Source: Campylorhamphus procurvoides (Eukaryota; Chordata; Aves; Passeriformes; Dendrocolaptidae). From it: a stretch of DNA of 64,000 bases. This document shows positions 35,901 through 46,825 of the stretch, piece after piece. A model generated the notes under the pieces. That model was not told the origin of the DNA. It saw only the letters and a list, made by a program, of their open reading frames with translations, and made no database searches. The position numbers were made by a program, and so were the translations under genes. The first letter of the stretch is position 1. Each line of letters begins with the position of its first letter. Location: NCBI GenBank assembly GCA_013396655.1, contig WBMV01000451.1, positions 248,001-312,000 of the forward strand, read 5' to 3'.

Positions 35901-38900
35901 CAGGTGCTAATGGCTTAGAGATCACTGTTCTAGTCCATTTAGAGCCACACAGCCAAAATACCTTGTGCATACAACTGGCCTGGAAGTTAGCGTTTGTATT
36001 GGGTTTCTCTGTCCAGTTTTTGGTAGGGGGGGAGTTACAGGAGTGGCTTCTGTGAGAAGCTGCCAGAAGCTTCCCGTGTGTTTGGTGGAGCCAATGTCAG
36101 TTGGCTCCAGGACAGGCTTCTTGTCACTGGCCAAGGCTGAGCCAATTAGGAATGATAGTTATGCCTCTGTGATAACATATTTAAGAACAGAAAGTTATTG
36201 CACAGATGGAAATTGCAGCAAGGGAAGAACAGAGCAAGAATATGTGAACAGCAATGCAGACACCAAGGTTGGTGCAGAAGGAGGGACAGCAGGTGCTCCA
36301 GACACTGGAGCTGAGGTTCCCCTGCAACTTGTGGTGCAAACCATGGTGAGGCAGCTGTGCCCCTCCAGCCCAGGGAGGACCACAGAGGTGCAGAGATCCA
36401 CTTGCAGCCCATTCAGAAGCCCATGCTGGAGCAGGGGGATGCCCAAAGGAGGCTATGACCCTATGAGAGGCCCACGCCGGCGCAGAGTCCTGGCAGGGAC
36501 CTGCAACCCACAGAGAGAGAGGAGCTCACACTGGAGCAGGTTTTCCCTGGTAGGACTTGTAACCTGTGGGGGACCCACACTGAAGCAGCTAGTTCCTGAA
36601 CGACTGCACCCCATGGAAAAGTGGGAGATTTATACATATATATATATATATATAACAGTAGATTTGTGAAGAACTGTTGCATGTGGGATGGACTCACACC
36701 AGAGAGGTTTGTGCAGGACTGTGTCCTGTGGGAGGGACCCCACAGGAAGCAGGGGAAGGACTCCTCTCCTTGACAGCAGTGAAAGCAACAACTGACCGTA
36801 ACCCCCATTCGTGGTCTCCCTGCACTGCTGGGGGGGGAGGAGGCAGACCTTGGAAGGAAGGAGAAGTGGGGGCAAGGTGTTTTTAAGATTATTTTACTTC
36901 TCACTCTTTTGCTCTGATCCTGTCAGTAATAAATTAATATCCCCACTTTGAGTCGGTTTTGCCCATGATGGTGATCAGTAAGAGACCTCTCCCAGCTCTT
37001 ATCTCAACACACTAATTCTTTGGTTTTTTTCTCTCCTCTATACAGTTGCAGAGGGGAGGGAAAGAGCAGCCTTAGTCGGTAAGTACCTGGCGTTCAGCCA
37101 AGGTCAACCCACTACAGTGTTACAGCTTTTAGAGGACTCGCATGAATGCAGTGAGATTAAGAGATGTGCCTATTATTCTCAGATTATTTAGTTTTCATAA
37201 CTATTTCTAGCAAGGACTTCTTAGCTTGAGGATATTAACAATACTTAGTAACTTGATCAAATGAGACTGAATACACTTTAACACCGACACATTATTCATA
37301 GTTTTTAAGGCTTTTTTCCTCAATCAAAAAAGCAGAAACATGACAAATTCATACCAGGAACATCAGCTACTAGATTTAGTATCTAAAGTCAATGTCCTGA
37401 CTTTAAAAGGAAAAACATACCTGTACTGTTCCAAATACTTCATCCTTAATATGACCACCTCCAAATTCTTTCTTAAGTGTTGCTCGGGTTGCTGCATATA
37501 ACATTTTTTGACGAACCTAGCATATAATAAAACAGTAGGTTTTTTTGGTTGGGTTTTTTTCCCTTCGGTGCACACAGAGAAACTAACATGTTAGTGTACC
37601 AAGTCCATTAATTAGTATCTTTCTTGACTGCTATTTAAGTGTTGAAACTGCACTAACTTACTAATTGCTACTGAAAGCAGTAAGAATATTAAAATAGTTT
37701 TACTTTCTATCTTACCTTATCTCACATTCCTAGAACCTGTACACAGTATCCTAGTTTCTCCTGAAAATCCTAAGCTCTAACCCAAGTTCCCTCCCATGCT
37801 CTCAAACTATTGACTAAGAAGCAGTGTATTTCTGTGGCATGCCACAGATCCACGAGTGCCAGTTGGCCAGCCAGCAAGCCAAGCAGAGTAAACAACTTGT
37901 GCTCACACTATAATCCTTCCTTCTACAATAACACCCACTAAGATTTCTGTCCTATACCCTTCCATGAATTTTTATGAAATACTGACAGTAAGACAGTCAA
38001 ACAGGGCCAAAAAATGGTATTGCATCCTCCAGTCAGGCTGAAAATACACTGGACCAGCTGCGCTCCACCTAGACCTACTTATTTGCTCTTCAAGGAGCTT
38101 AAAGAAACATTTTCCCAGTTTTCTGGTGGGAATGTAGGTGAAAGATTGGGGAATGCTTCATTCCTCAAATCACTTTCCTTCATATCTAGAATTCAGATCA
38201 AATGGCACTGTTGAAAAACCATCAATAACAGGAAGCCTCTGATGACTGTTACTTACAGGAGAGTGATCAGGTGACCATGCAATGAAGATCCATTCATATC
38301 CTTGAGCATTCTGAGAATCTAATCTGTATAATATATAACATGGTTGCTTGTCTTCAAGAAGGGGAAGGACAAAGCAATCATAATCCTTTTCCCATGTTCC
38401 AACTGGCCGCCTAGAGGATCCCACAACAAGCTGCTCTATAATCAATAACCAAAACCACAGGTTAGCAACAATACAGTCAACATTGTTTTTCAAAATTAGC
38501 CATTACAATAAGCAGTTAGTTGGCCACTTAATCTTTCACCACTCTGTCCACAGGAATAGAAGTCAAGCATAGCCAGTGTGAAAGCCAAATTAATTCCTAC
38601 AAAAGCTGGGTATGTTCAAAACCTAACTTACTTTAACCCAAATACAAATAGTCAAGAAGTAATGTGCTGGTTGCTGTCAATTTCTTTGATCTGAAATTAT
38701 ACTACTGATGTTAGTTTTTTATCATAACATACACAGAAGGGAAATAAAAATTGTCTTCTGCCAGTTATTTTTAAATTGGAATACTTCAGTAGAAATTAAA
38801 ATAATCTTTAAAATTTTCAAATTATAATTATTGATGCTCCTGCTATAAAATATTAGTGTTTGTACTCATTGTAAGGAGTCAATAACTAGTTACACAGCAG

Positions 38901-41900
38901 AAAGAGTTTGGAATGAACATGCTTGCATTAATCACTTTAACTTAACTATGCAAGTAGATAAACCTCTTTCTAATACGGCTTCATAACTAGGGTCTTTAAA
39001 TGACTGAAGTTGTTTATTATGTATAATTGGCTTAAGTCTATATAAAATACTTCAAATGGTATTTAACTATGTGAACAGCTGTAGCAGTAAGATTTTTTTC
39101 TTATTTATACATCATATCTCAGCTTCCAAAGGAAAGTATTAGTATGCTGTCTTCCAAAATATTTATCAGCTTCCTGATAAATACTAGCCTCCACAATTGA
39201 AATATCTTTTTTAAATGGGATCCTACAACAGTTTGAGGACCACAATAGTAGTCAGTATATTATCTTTTAGATGAGAGTGTAGGATTTAACTTCTAAAACT
39301 TCAGACAGAAGTGAAACAGTATAGAAATGCTGCTACATCAAAACTTCACGCAAGGCACCCCACGGCAGTAAGTCGTGGAACACAAACAGCTCAGGGCAAG
39401 GCTGTTTGGCCCATCCCTGAATTAGATGCAAAGTACCTGCAGTTGTACACCTAAACCAGAGCATTCAGAATGTACTTGCCAATTCTGAACTCCAGGTGGG
39501 TTTATATCACTCAGATTTTAGATACAGAGGAACTCTACTGCCTAGCAGAAAACCTCTTCCCTTACTAACTCAGATTAGCAGAACTCTATTGGCCTATTAT
39601 CTGTTGACTAAGGACTATTATCTGTTGCTGAAAGCTCCTGCAGACAGACAAGGTAAATGTCCTTCCAGTATTCTGTAAAACTCTGCGAGTTTTACAGGTT
39701 TCTTTTTGAACTGCAGAAAATAGTATCAAAACCTTGATTCTACTTCTACATAAAGATGAAATGCATATATACATAAATATATATACACACATATGCATAC
39801 ACACAAAAATGAAAAAACAGGGAATGAAAACATAGGAAAAGTTTTCCATTTGTATCTTATTTCTAGGCTTCATTTCACATTATGAAGTAGCATATACACA
39901 AAACATATTATATTACCTTGTTTAATGGGGAAAAAAATTCAATGGTATTTCAGCATTTACTTCCTTATGCTACTGAGACTTTACAGAGTCCTGCCTATAA
40001 TACTATTGCCACTTCCTTAAGGAAAGCTGTATTAAAATGTCAGAATACTTCCTAAGGAAAGCAAACACAAAAAAGGTAACAGTAGGTTATTTACCTAACA
40101 ATAAAAGTATCTGCATGTATGTACATACACGTAACTTTCTTCAGCTAACAAGTATTTCAGTGTACTGTAAATGAATAAAGTCTAGAAGAAAAAACTTCAA
40201 AATGGACAACTGACATACTCGAAAAGACAGATTAAACCATAAAATGTCTTATACAACCAATCTGCATCGTTATTAAAGAAGAAAAAAGTAATCACATATT
40301 CTATTTCTCAGTGTTTGCAGTCTTGATTCCTTGACAAGAAGTTCAAAGATCAAACTCAAGTTCTGACAGAAATTATGTCATTTTCTATTTATACATATAT
40401 GTGAGATTTAAGGAACAGTTTTAACTTTGAAAATTTATGTAAAGTTACAGATTTTTAAAGATATTTTTTATGTAGTCAGATTACTACTTAAACATCTGCC
40501 GTAATAGGATTTTTTGTATGCAGCTGATCTGAGTATAAAAGACAGATAAAATTCATAGTTCATCTAAGGTGACTCGCTGTTGTGTAAGACTAGCTTTCTG
40601 TCTCATGAAAGTAACCAGAGTGCCAAAACACCACACAAGTGTGGAAATTTTCTTTCTCTTTACTCTTTCTTTACTAAGAGATAAGTGTAAGCTCGCTTAT
40701 ATTATCCATATGAAATACACAGCCGTTCCTGGTAAAATATGAACTGACATTTGGGAGAAAAATTCAAATACAAAAATACAGTAGCCTTGTAGTGAAAAGC
40801 TTAGCATTACCAAAAGTTAAATTTTACCTTCTGCACAGGAAAGACTTTAATAACATTAAGCTTGGCAGTTTTATTTTTTAAACAATTGTACATGTAGGTC
40901 ATTAAAATAAATAGGAAAATATCTAAAAGAATCAGGGGAAAAAAAGATTCAAATTTGACTAACCATTGTCAATTACTATTTTTAAAAGTCTGTATTGTCC
41001 ATTTCTGGCTCCAACAAAGATGTCTTTAACACTTCCACTAGCTGAAAAAGAGAAAATAAAAGTAATCAAATTAACACATTTCACTTCCCTAGGACAAAAA
41101 ACATTCATGAGAGTAGGAACAACACTGGAAAAATGTACAACTGGCCCTTTGCAACAAACTTGGACTAAAAAAGGAACACAGGACTGATGCTCCCCCTTTG
41201 CTGCATGCTGCTCCAGCCACCAGCATTCCACAGAAAGACGAAAGGCAACATTACAAAACAGACCTGCTTTCTAGCATGCCATATGATTTTCAACATTGTG
41301 AAAATTAAAGGTGACATCATATCATCAATCTCAGGTTTCAGAGTTAACACAGCAACACAATAAAAATATGACGCATCTCAAATTACAATAGCTTCACAAA
41401 GTCTGCAGGCTTAGTACAAACTTTCAGACAGAAACGTTACATCTGCCAGGAAAATGTTAGAGCTTGTCTGGCAAAAGTGACGGTCTTTCCTGAGGACAAC
41501 CTCTCTGAAGAGTACCAGTGAAAGCTGCCACTCATTGCTCCTCTTTCACAGCACCTTATTTCCATCTGTGCTTGATGACATTGTTCAAGTCCTGACCTAT
41601 TGCAACTGGATAGCTTTATAATGAATTTATGAAGAAGTAAGTAAAATATTTTTAAATGTCTGTAAATCACATCAACACTACACCATAAACATAAGAGACT
41701 CACTTCCCTAAGCAAACTGAAGAACTCTGCTCGAGTTGTGTGAAGACTATTCTTACCTAAACTGCTCCGCTAAATACTCCAAGTGCAAACCAGTTTAATT
41801 ATACCATAGACAGCGTGCTGTACAGGATTTATTGAAGAATATTTATTGCAAGCTGGTCTTTTGAGTAATTCCACAGCACAGAGCATAGTACCAGCAAAAC

Positions 41901-44181
41901 AAATATCAAACCAGGAAACAAATAAAATGGATTATTTATTATCAGGTTGAGGCCAACTGAACAGATGGTATCCAGCAACACTACTGCCCATACTCGAAAC
42001 ATTTTACACTTACGTCCATCCAAATGATGCCAGGCCTGTTCTGAGAGTCCAAAATGGCATGGGAGGGAAAAATTATGTTAAACAAACTGAACCACATTGG
42101 GTTACCAGTTCAACCACAGTTTCATCCCAGTTAGTATTTTCCCACTAACCACTGCAGACCCTCCCAGTAATTTGCTGCAAGGTTTTCTAATTGTCTCTTC
42201 TGGTCCTCACTGTTCCATTAAGCAAGGAAACACTGCACCACGTTCTAGACCTTTTGGTTCCCCCAGGACTTCTTTTGCCCTCTCCTTACCTATTATCTTT
42301 GTTTCTTATTTTCTCATTTCAAGTCTGTACATCAAAACAAGACCAAAATACAGCAGTCCCTAGACCAATTTCAGAATTGTGACAGCACTTCAAAAAAACA
42401 TTTTGAGACACCTGTGAAACCATCCCACTACCAATTTATCTATGGGGTTTTCCTCACAAAGGTTTTTAAATTCACAATAGCATGTTTTCTACTTAAACTT
42501 GTTGCATAGTGAAGGCCTACAGAATAAAATTTTGGGTTTATTTCACAAATATTTTAGAAGGAATATTATCTTTAAATTATTTAGAATATTTTGAACATGT
42601 TCTGTTGTATTTTCCCCTAGTTTAATGCATTCTGCGACATCCTACACTATTTATCTGTGCTGGCCTGTTTGAAAGTCCAGTCCTTTCAGCAATGCCTGGT
42701 ACACATCACAATGTCCATGACTTCATTTCTGTTTCCAGAAAAGAGCAGCCCATGCTGCCAAATCTTGTAATTGTTTATGAGTGACAGTAGCCTGTTTGTA
42801 ACTAAAGCCAGCAATGGCACAAGTAGAGTTATTTCTCTTCCAAATTGCAGAAGCTGATGTTTTGCTGCAAACAGGACTCCTGATTAGCGCAAGGACGGAT
42901 CCATGCAGGAAAGCTGCCCAGTTCTCTACAACTCTCCTCAGAGGACAAATGATTGTCAAAGGAGAGCAGCAGAAGAGGCTTAGCCCTCTTTTTGCTTATG
43001 ATAAGCCACAGAATATTCTTCTGCTCCTCCCTCCAGCACTGCCAGGAGAACAAGGGAATGAAGAGACACTAACCCTTTTCTCCAGACTGGAAAAAAAAAG
43101 CTGTTCCAGATGCACATTCAGCCTGAGAAGGGCTGAAGAATTCAAGAAGACGCAAAAAAGACCAAAGACTGGCATGCCAAGGAAGGAAAAGAAGAGAAGC
43201 AAAAGGGTGCAGACTACATGCGGCCAATGGACAAAAAAGGGCATAGAAGAGCAGCTAAGAGCTGTCCTGGCTGGGACAAAAGTCACCTTCAACAATAAAT
43301 ATGGGAGAGCAGACAAAGTACATGGTACTAGTCTTTGAACACCCAGATTGCAGAAATCGAGACAGTAAAACCCGACCCCTCCATAATCCTGCAGTGTAAT
43401 CCCTTCTTAGCAATTCTGTGATCCGGGGGGGCCACACTAATACTGTGAAACAATACACTGTCTTCTAATTGCTCCTCGCTTACTCCAGGGCCTGAAAACA
43501 CGGGGAGAAAACGTTCCCACGCACTCTTCCCCTTTGTGGCCTCCAGTGATGGGCTTCGTAGTGGACTCTCCTGCTGCGGGGTTCCTGCTTCTCCTCGGGG
43601 CTCCCGACGGGAGCCGGCAGCGACCCCCGGCATTCCCGTCCTGTCCAAGCCATCCCAAACCCGCGGCGGCGGCCCCGACCAGAGGGCGGTCCCGGCCCGG
43701 CGCTCACCTGGCCAGGGCAAGTTACCTGAGCCCGGGGTGCCCCCAGCATTCAGGGGGTCCGCAGGGCACACTTTGCTCGGGCCGGCTCCCTGCCGCTCCG
43801 GGGCGGGCTGGGGCACTTCACGGTGCCGACAAACCCCGCGGGCTCCGCCTGACTGGGGACACAGCCCCGCTCCGACCCCGAGGAGCGGCGCTCGCCGGGG
43901 CCGAACCCCGCAGCACTTGGCCCCGCTCGCTCACCCCCCTTGCCCCGCCACCCCGCGGCGCAGAGGACGGGCTTCTCCGGCAGCAGACAAAGGGCGCAAC
44001 AGTGGGAAAACTGCACCGGGAAAGGCCCGGCAGCGCCCGCGACAGCGCCGTCCCCCCGCGGGGAAGGCGCTCCGCCCGCCTCCCGCCCGGCGCCAGGGGA
44101 CACGAGACGCGGAGCCCGCCTGGCACGAGGGGCGGTGGGCACAGCGGAGCGGGTACCTTGGATGCCGGTCTGGTGGGACAT
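26739..44181 (-). CDS. TWF1: TWF1, twinfilin-1, complete (9 coding exons, 350 aa)
   Basis: Twinfilin binds ADP-actin monomers and capping protein and promotes filament turnover in the cytoplasm. Exons (minus): 44181-44157, 41041-40964, 38435-38257, 37516-37421, 33980-33876, 29425-29300, 29104-28954, 28545-28424 and 26909-26739. All join in phase and give 350 residues, the same length as human. Two ADF-homology domains span about 1-140 and 175-313. The C-terminal tail [20 protein letters not shown], followed by RGIRRLIRG (residues 313-341), is the capping-protein-binding segment. Conserved landmarks include [29 protein letters not shown] [20 protein letters not shown] and [20 protein letters not shown]. 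Intron 6 uses a GC donor. The gene starts in a CpG island and converges on IRAK4. Confidence 0.97.
28424..28545 (-). CDS. TWF1: TWF1 coding exon 8 (second ADF-H)
   Basis: Acceptor CCTGCAG|TT and donor AAG|GTAGGT. Reads [20 protein letters not shown], the long actin-binding helix region. Confidence 0.95.
28954..29104 (-). CDS. TWF1: TWF1 coding exon 7 (second ADF-H)
   Basis: Acceptor TTAACAG|CAA and donor ATAG|GTATGA. Reads [13 protein letters not shown], then [20 protein letters not shown]. Confidence 0.94.
29300..29425 (-). CDS. TWF1: TWF1 coding exon 6 (GC donor)
   Basis: 42 codons starting [20 protein letters not shown] and ending NYVQL. The donor is CTG|GCAAGT rather than GT. A GT two bases later would break the frame into a stop. 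Confidence 0.92.
31205..31404 (+). mobile_element. CR1 LINE, sense, left part (interrupted)
   Basis: Reads like the CR1 3' region: CTTGAATACCACATGCAGTT CTGG, then AGCAGAACTGGAAAA, GAGAAAAGCAAAAGGATCAG and GGACTCTTCAGCCTGGAAGA. It stops abruptly where an opposite-strand CR1 begins. Confidence 0.7.
31405..32095 (-). mobile_element. CR1 LINE 3' end, antisense, inserted into another CR1
   Basis: Begins with the reverse complement of the CR1 terminus (ATAGAATCACAGCACAGATT) and continues through CCCCATCCAGCCTGACCTTG, the AATCTGAATCTACCCTCCTT segment and GGTGGGATCTCCCCAGAG. It retains fragments of the reverse transcriptase C-terminus. Confidence 0.88.
32108..32300 (+). mobile_element. CR1 LINE, sense, right part (interrupted)
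   Basis: Resumes the sense CR1 3' region with AAGTTGTGGAACATCCTGCC and GACAAGACTAGATGATGGAT, decayed versions of CR1 3' motifs. Consistent with one older copy split by the antisense insertion. Confidence 0.5.
33392..33573 (-). mobile_element. CR1 LINE 3' fragment, antisense
   Basis: AATCACAGAATGGTTGAGGT TGGAAGACATCTCCAGAGGT and the following CCAACCACCCTGCTCAATG are the reverse complement of a CR1 3' end. It is short and 5'-truncated, and lies just upstream of TWF1 exon 5 in genomic order. Confidence 0.88.
33876..33980 (-). CDS. TWF1: TWF1 coding exon 5 (inter-domain linker)
   Basis: 35 codons, beginning [20 protein letters not shown]. Acceptor CTTTCAG|GAT and donor GAG|GTACCT. Confidence 0.94.
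35995..37116 (+). mobile_element. Solo LTR, avian ERVL type, antisense to TWF1
   Basis: 1,122 bp with near-perfect terminal inverted repeats, TGTATTGGGTT against AACCCACTACA (10 of 11). Five-base flanks GCGTT (35990-35994) and GTGTT (37117-37121) look like a target duplication with one CpG-type change. A CCAAT box is near 36142, a TATA-like CATATTTAAG at 36176-36185 and AATAAA at 36928-36933, all on the plus strand. The GTGGCTTCTGTGAGAAGCTG core is familiar from abundant bird ERVL LTRs. There is no internal region. Confidence 0.88.
36631..36655. repeat. (TA)n microsatellite inside the ERVL-type LTR
   Basis: About ten TA dinucleotides, likely length-polymorphic. Confidence 0.85.
37421..37516 (-). 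CDS. TWF1: TWF1 coding exon 4
   Basis: 32 codons, [20 protein letters not shown] then [12 protein letters not shown]. It has no ATG-initiated open frame of its own. Acceptor GCTAG|GTT and donor CAG|GTATGT. Confidence 0.94.
37517..40963 (-). other. TWF1 introns 2-3 (between the listed exons)
   Basis: Intron 3 (37517-38256) and intron 2 (38436-40963) are AT-rich. A TA/CA-rich simple stretch lies near 39757-39805. No transposon recognised. Confidence 0.55.
38257..38435 (-). CDS. TWF1: TWF1 coding exon 3 (first ADF-H core)
   Basis: Acceptor ATTATAG|AG and donor TCCT|GTAAGT. Encodes [20 protein letters not shown] and [12 protein letters not shown]. Confidence 0.95.
40964..41041 (-). CDS. TWF1: TWF1 coding exon 2
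   Basis: Acceptor TTTTCAG|CT and donor AATG|GTTAGT. Reads [20 protein letters not shown], the start of the first ADF-H domain. Confidence 0.93.
41042..44156 (-). other. TWF1 intron 1
   Basis: The left part (41042-43500) is unremarkable. The right end from about 43.5 kb lies in the CpG island. Long open frames there on both strands are composition artefacts. Confidence 0.6.
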
Positions 44182-44580
44182 GTTGCACCGCCGCGCCCGA
44201 GACGCCGCCGACACCGCCNCGGGGCACCGTGGGGGCTCTGCCCGGCCCGGCCCGGGGCATCGTGCGGGACCGGCCCTGCCCTGCCCGGCCCAGCCCGGGA
44301 CACTGTGCGGGCTGCCGGCCCTGCCCCGCCTCGGGGACACCGCACTGCTGGCTCTGCCCCGGAGGCACCTTTGCCGCTGCCCCGGCGGCTCCTCTCGGTG
44401 CCTCAGAACGGGGCGAGGCGCAGCCTTCCCCTCTCCCGCTCCCTTTCTTCCCCTCCTTTCTGTCGCCCTCTTCATCTGCCGTGCCGGAGCCGACGCAGCG
44501 CCTGCGGTCACGCTGCCAGGCAGGAGGGGGACATGTCCCACTCCCCGCCCGGGTTGCTTGTTGGCCGAAGTACTTGAAAA
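43530..44580 (-). promoter_or_regulatory. TWF1: CpG island and promoter of TWF1
   Basis: Dense CpG sequence surrounds the TWF1 ATG at 44181, with GC boxes such as CCCCGCCC near 44540. A single unresolved base (N) is at 44219, in the presumed 5'UTR or core promoter. No TATA box is evident. Confidence 0.82.
44157..44181 (-). CDS. TWF1: TWF1 coding exon 1
   Basis: Only 25 coding bases: MSHQTGIQ plus one base, identical to the human N-terminus as recalled. Donor CAAG|GTACCC, with A at -3 of the ATG. It sits in the CpG island. Confidence 0.92.
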
Positions 44581-44599
44581 CTAACTGAGGTGGATTTAG

Positions 44600-46125
44600 T
44601 TAATTTGTAGGAGTTTGTAGTGGAGATCTCTCACGCTTGCTTGGGGCAGCAGGGAAGGAGCCATCAGGTGTGACAGCAGGCTGCCAGCGTGTACTGTAAA
44701 TTTTGCATTAAACTATCCTTGACAGAGCCCACAAGTCAGGCCACAGAGCCCAGCCCTACGGCTCGCTCAGCTCAAGCCCTTGCCCCTGACAAGGCAGTCT
44801 TTCTCTGTTAATTTTGCAGTATTTGGTACATGGTGGCACTGCATCAGCAGAAACAGTGACGATTTCTTCTCTCAGGGTGGATCTGACGGCTGAGCCGCTC
44901 ATCTGCCTCGGCAGGGCACGGATCCAGACAGAAAAAGGGTGCATCTGCTTCTCAGTGCCTTATCCACAGAGCTAAAGGCTTTTAAGCCTTTTCAACCTGC
45001 GTTGATCCAGTTTCCCCTCAGATTTTTCTTTTATAGTTTCCCATGAAGCAGAGTCCTGCATCATGAATTTAAACATGCTCTGAAGGTAGGTTTGCTTTTG
45101 CTAACTCTTTCACAGGCACAGGTTGAGAAGCACCATGCTCTTAACAAAAAGATGGGTACTGTGTATGCTCTAAAAATCACTTCAGTGTCACGTATCAGGA
45201 TTTTTAATCTGTGGTGTGGTCCGGATTAGATTCCACAGGAGAGATGTGCATGCTGTAGTCACTTCATGCTAGTAATTCCTTCAGATTCATAGGAGTTAGC
45301 AGGTTTAGGGGGTGCTATTCAATCCGAGAACACGTGAAGTTCTATAACAGGGCATACCAAATATCCAGCCCAATGGACCAGACAAGAAATGAAGAGTAAG
45401 GCAAATGCATGGTAATCCGTCCCTTGTTCACCTTCTCAGCCTCCACAATGCTGCAACTCAGGAATTTCTGAAGTCAGCTGTGTTGATAAATGTGAATGCC
45501 TGCACTTTGTCATCTCCCCTTCTTAAAGAACATGAGGGATTTAGTGTCCTATTTGGGAAATGTGAAATAGCACTCTAACCGGTATGCAAACTGTGTGGTG
45601 TAATGCCAGTCCAGCACATACAAAGTCACTGTGAAGACACGTCATCAGCTAATGAGCTGGGACTAAGAGCAGTTGGGGAAAAAGAGAAGCTGCACTTTAT
45701 TTTTCTTCTAGCCTTTAAAGGATCTGAAAGAAACAGGGAAAAGACTTCATGTGAAACCAAGAAATGAGAAACAGGTGGTGCCTACCATCTCACAGATCAG
45801 CACTAGTTCCTCTATTGTAAACCTCCAGTAGTACAGGGATTATAAAAAAAGAAAGCTACTCTTGGAGTAGCTTTTCGAGAGGAAAGGAATACTAGAGATC
45901 CAACCAGAGAGGCAAACAAAGATGAAGTTCTATCACAATTACTTTAAATCACTTGAGCCTACTCCTGCCGCAGATTCTGAGTTTTTGGTGTTAATGCTTG
46001 TTAAGAATGTAGTTGCCTGAAAAGTTACAAGGGAAAAAGAAGTTTTCCGTGATAGAGAGATGTCCTGAAAAGACAGATCAGTTCCCTGTTCAGTTAGTCA
46101 TGTGTTCCCAGGAGCACTCCTGGAT
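44600..46125. other. Gene-free interval
   Basis: No exon, RNA gene or repeat recognised between the TWF1 promoter and the first CR1 copy on this side. Confidence 0.5.
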
Positions 46126-46127
46126 AT

Positions 46128-46825
46128 TTGTACAGGCTGGCGAATGAGATGCTGGAAAGCAGTGCTGCGGAAAGGGACCTGGGGGCCCTGGTCAATGGCA
46201 AGTTGAATAGGAGTCAGCAGTGCCCTGGCAGCCAGGAGGGCCAACCATGTCCTGGGAGGCATCAGGCAAAGCATCGCCAGCTGGGTGAGGGAGGGGATTG
46301 TTCTGCTCTGCTCTGCACTGGGGCAGCCTCACCTTCAGTATTGTGTGCAGTATTGGGCACCACAATATAAGAAAGATATTAACCTATTGGAGAATAAAGG
46401 AGGGCAATAAAGATGGTGAAAAGCCTTGAGGGGAAGTCGTATGAGCAGTGGCGGAGGTCACTTGGTCTGTTCAGCCTGGAGAAGAGGAGACTGAGGGGAG
46501 ACCTCATTGCAAGTACAACTTCCCTGCAAGGGGAAGAGGAGGGGCAGGCACTGATCTCTTCTCTGTGGTGACCAGTGACCAAGGGTATGGCCTGAAGTTG
46601 TGTTAGGGGAGGTTTAGACTGGGTATCACCCAGAGGGTGGTTGGGAACTGGAACAGGCTCTTCAGGAAAGTGATAACAGGACCAAGCCTAATAGAGTTCA
46701 AGAAGCATTTGAACAATATTCTCAGACACATGGTGTGATTGTTGGGGATGGTTCTGTGCAGGGCTAGGAGTTGGACTCGATGATCCTTGTGGGTCCCTTC
46801 CAACTCAGCATATTCTGTGATTGTA
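46128..46825 (+). mobile_element. CR1 LINE 3' end, sense
   Basis: Starts in the reverse transcriptase C-terminal region (AAERDLGALVNGKLNRSQQC, then frameshifted). It passes through TTCAGCCTGGAGAAGAGGAG and ends with GTTGGACTCGATGATCCTTG and the TTCTGTGATT terminus. The frame is broken, so the copy is dead. Confidence 0.92.

Larger units (their letters stand above)
33981..37420 (-). other. TWF1 intron 4
   Basis: The right third is a 1.1-kb ERVL-type LTR (35995-37116). The rest, 33981-35990, is AT-rich with no repeat I can name. Confidence 0.6.

Noticed and set aside
43534..44588. Several long overlapping open frames (up to 350 codons) on both strands
   Set aside because: They lie in the TWF1 CpG island where stop codons are rare, read through an N, and have no domain. 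TWF1 exon 1 explains the locus.
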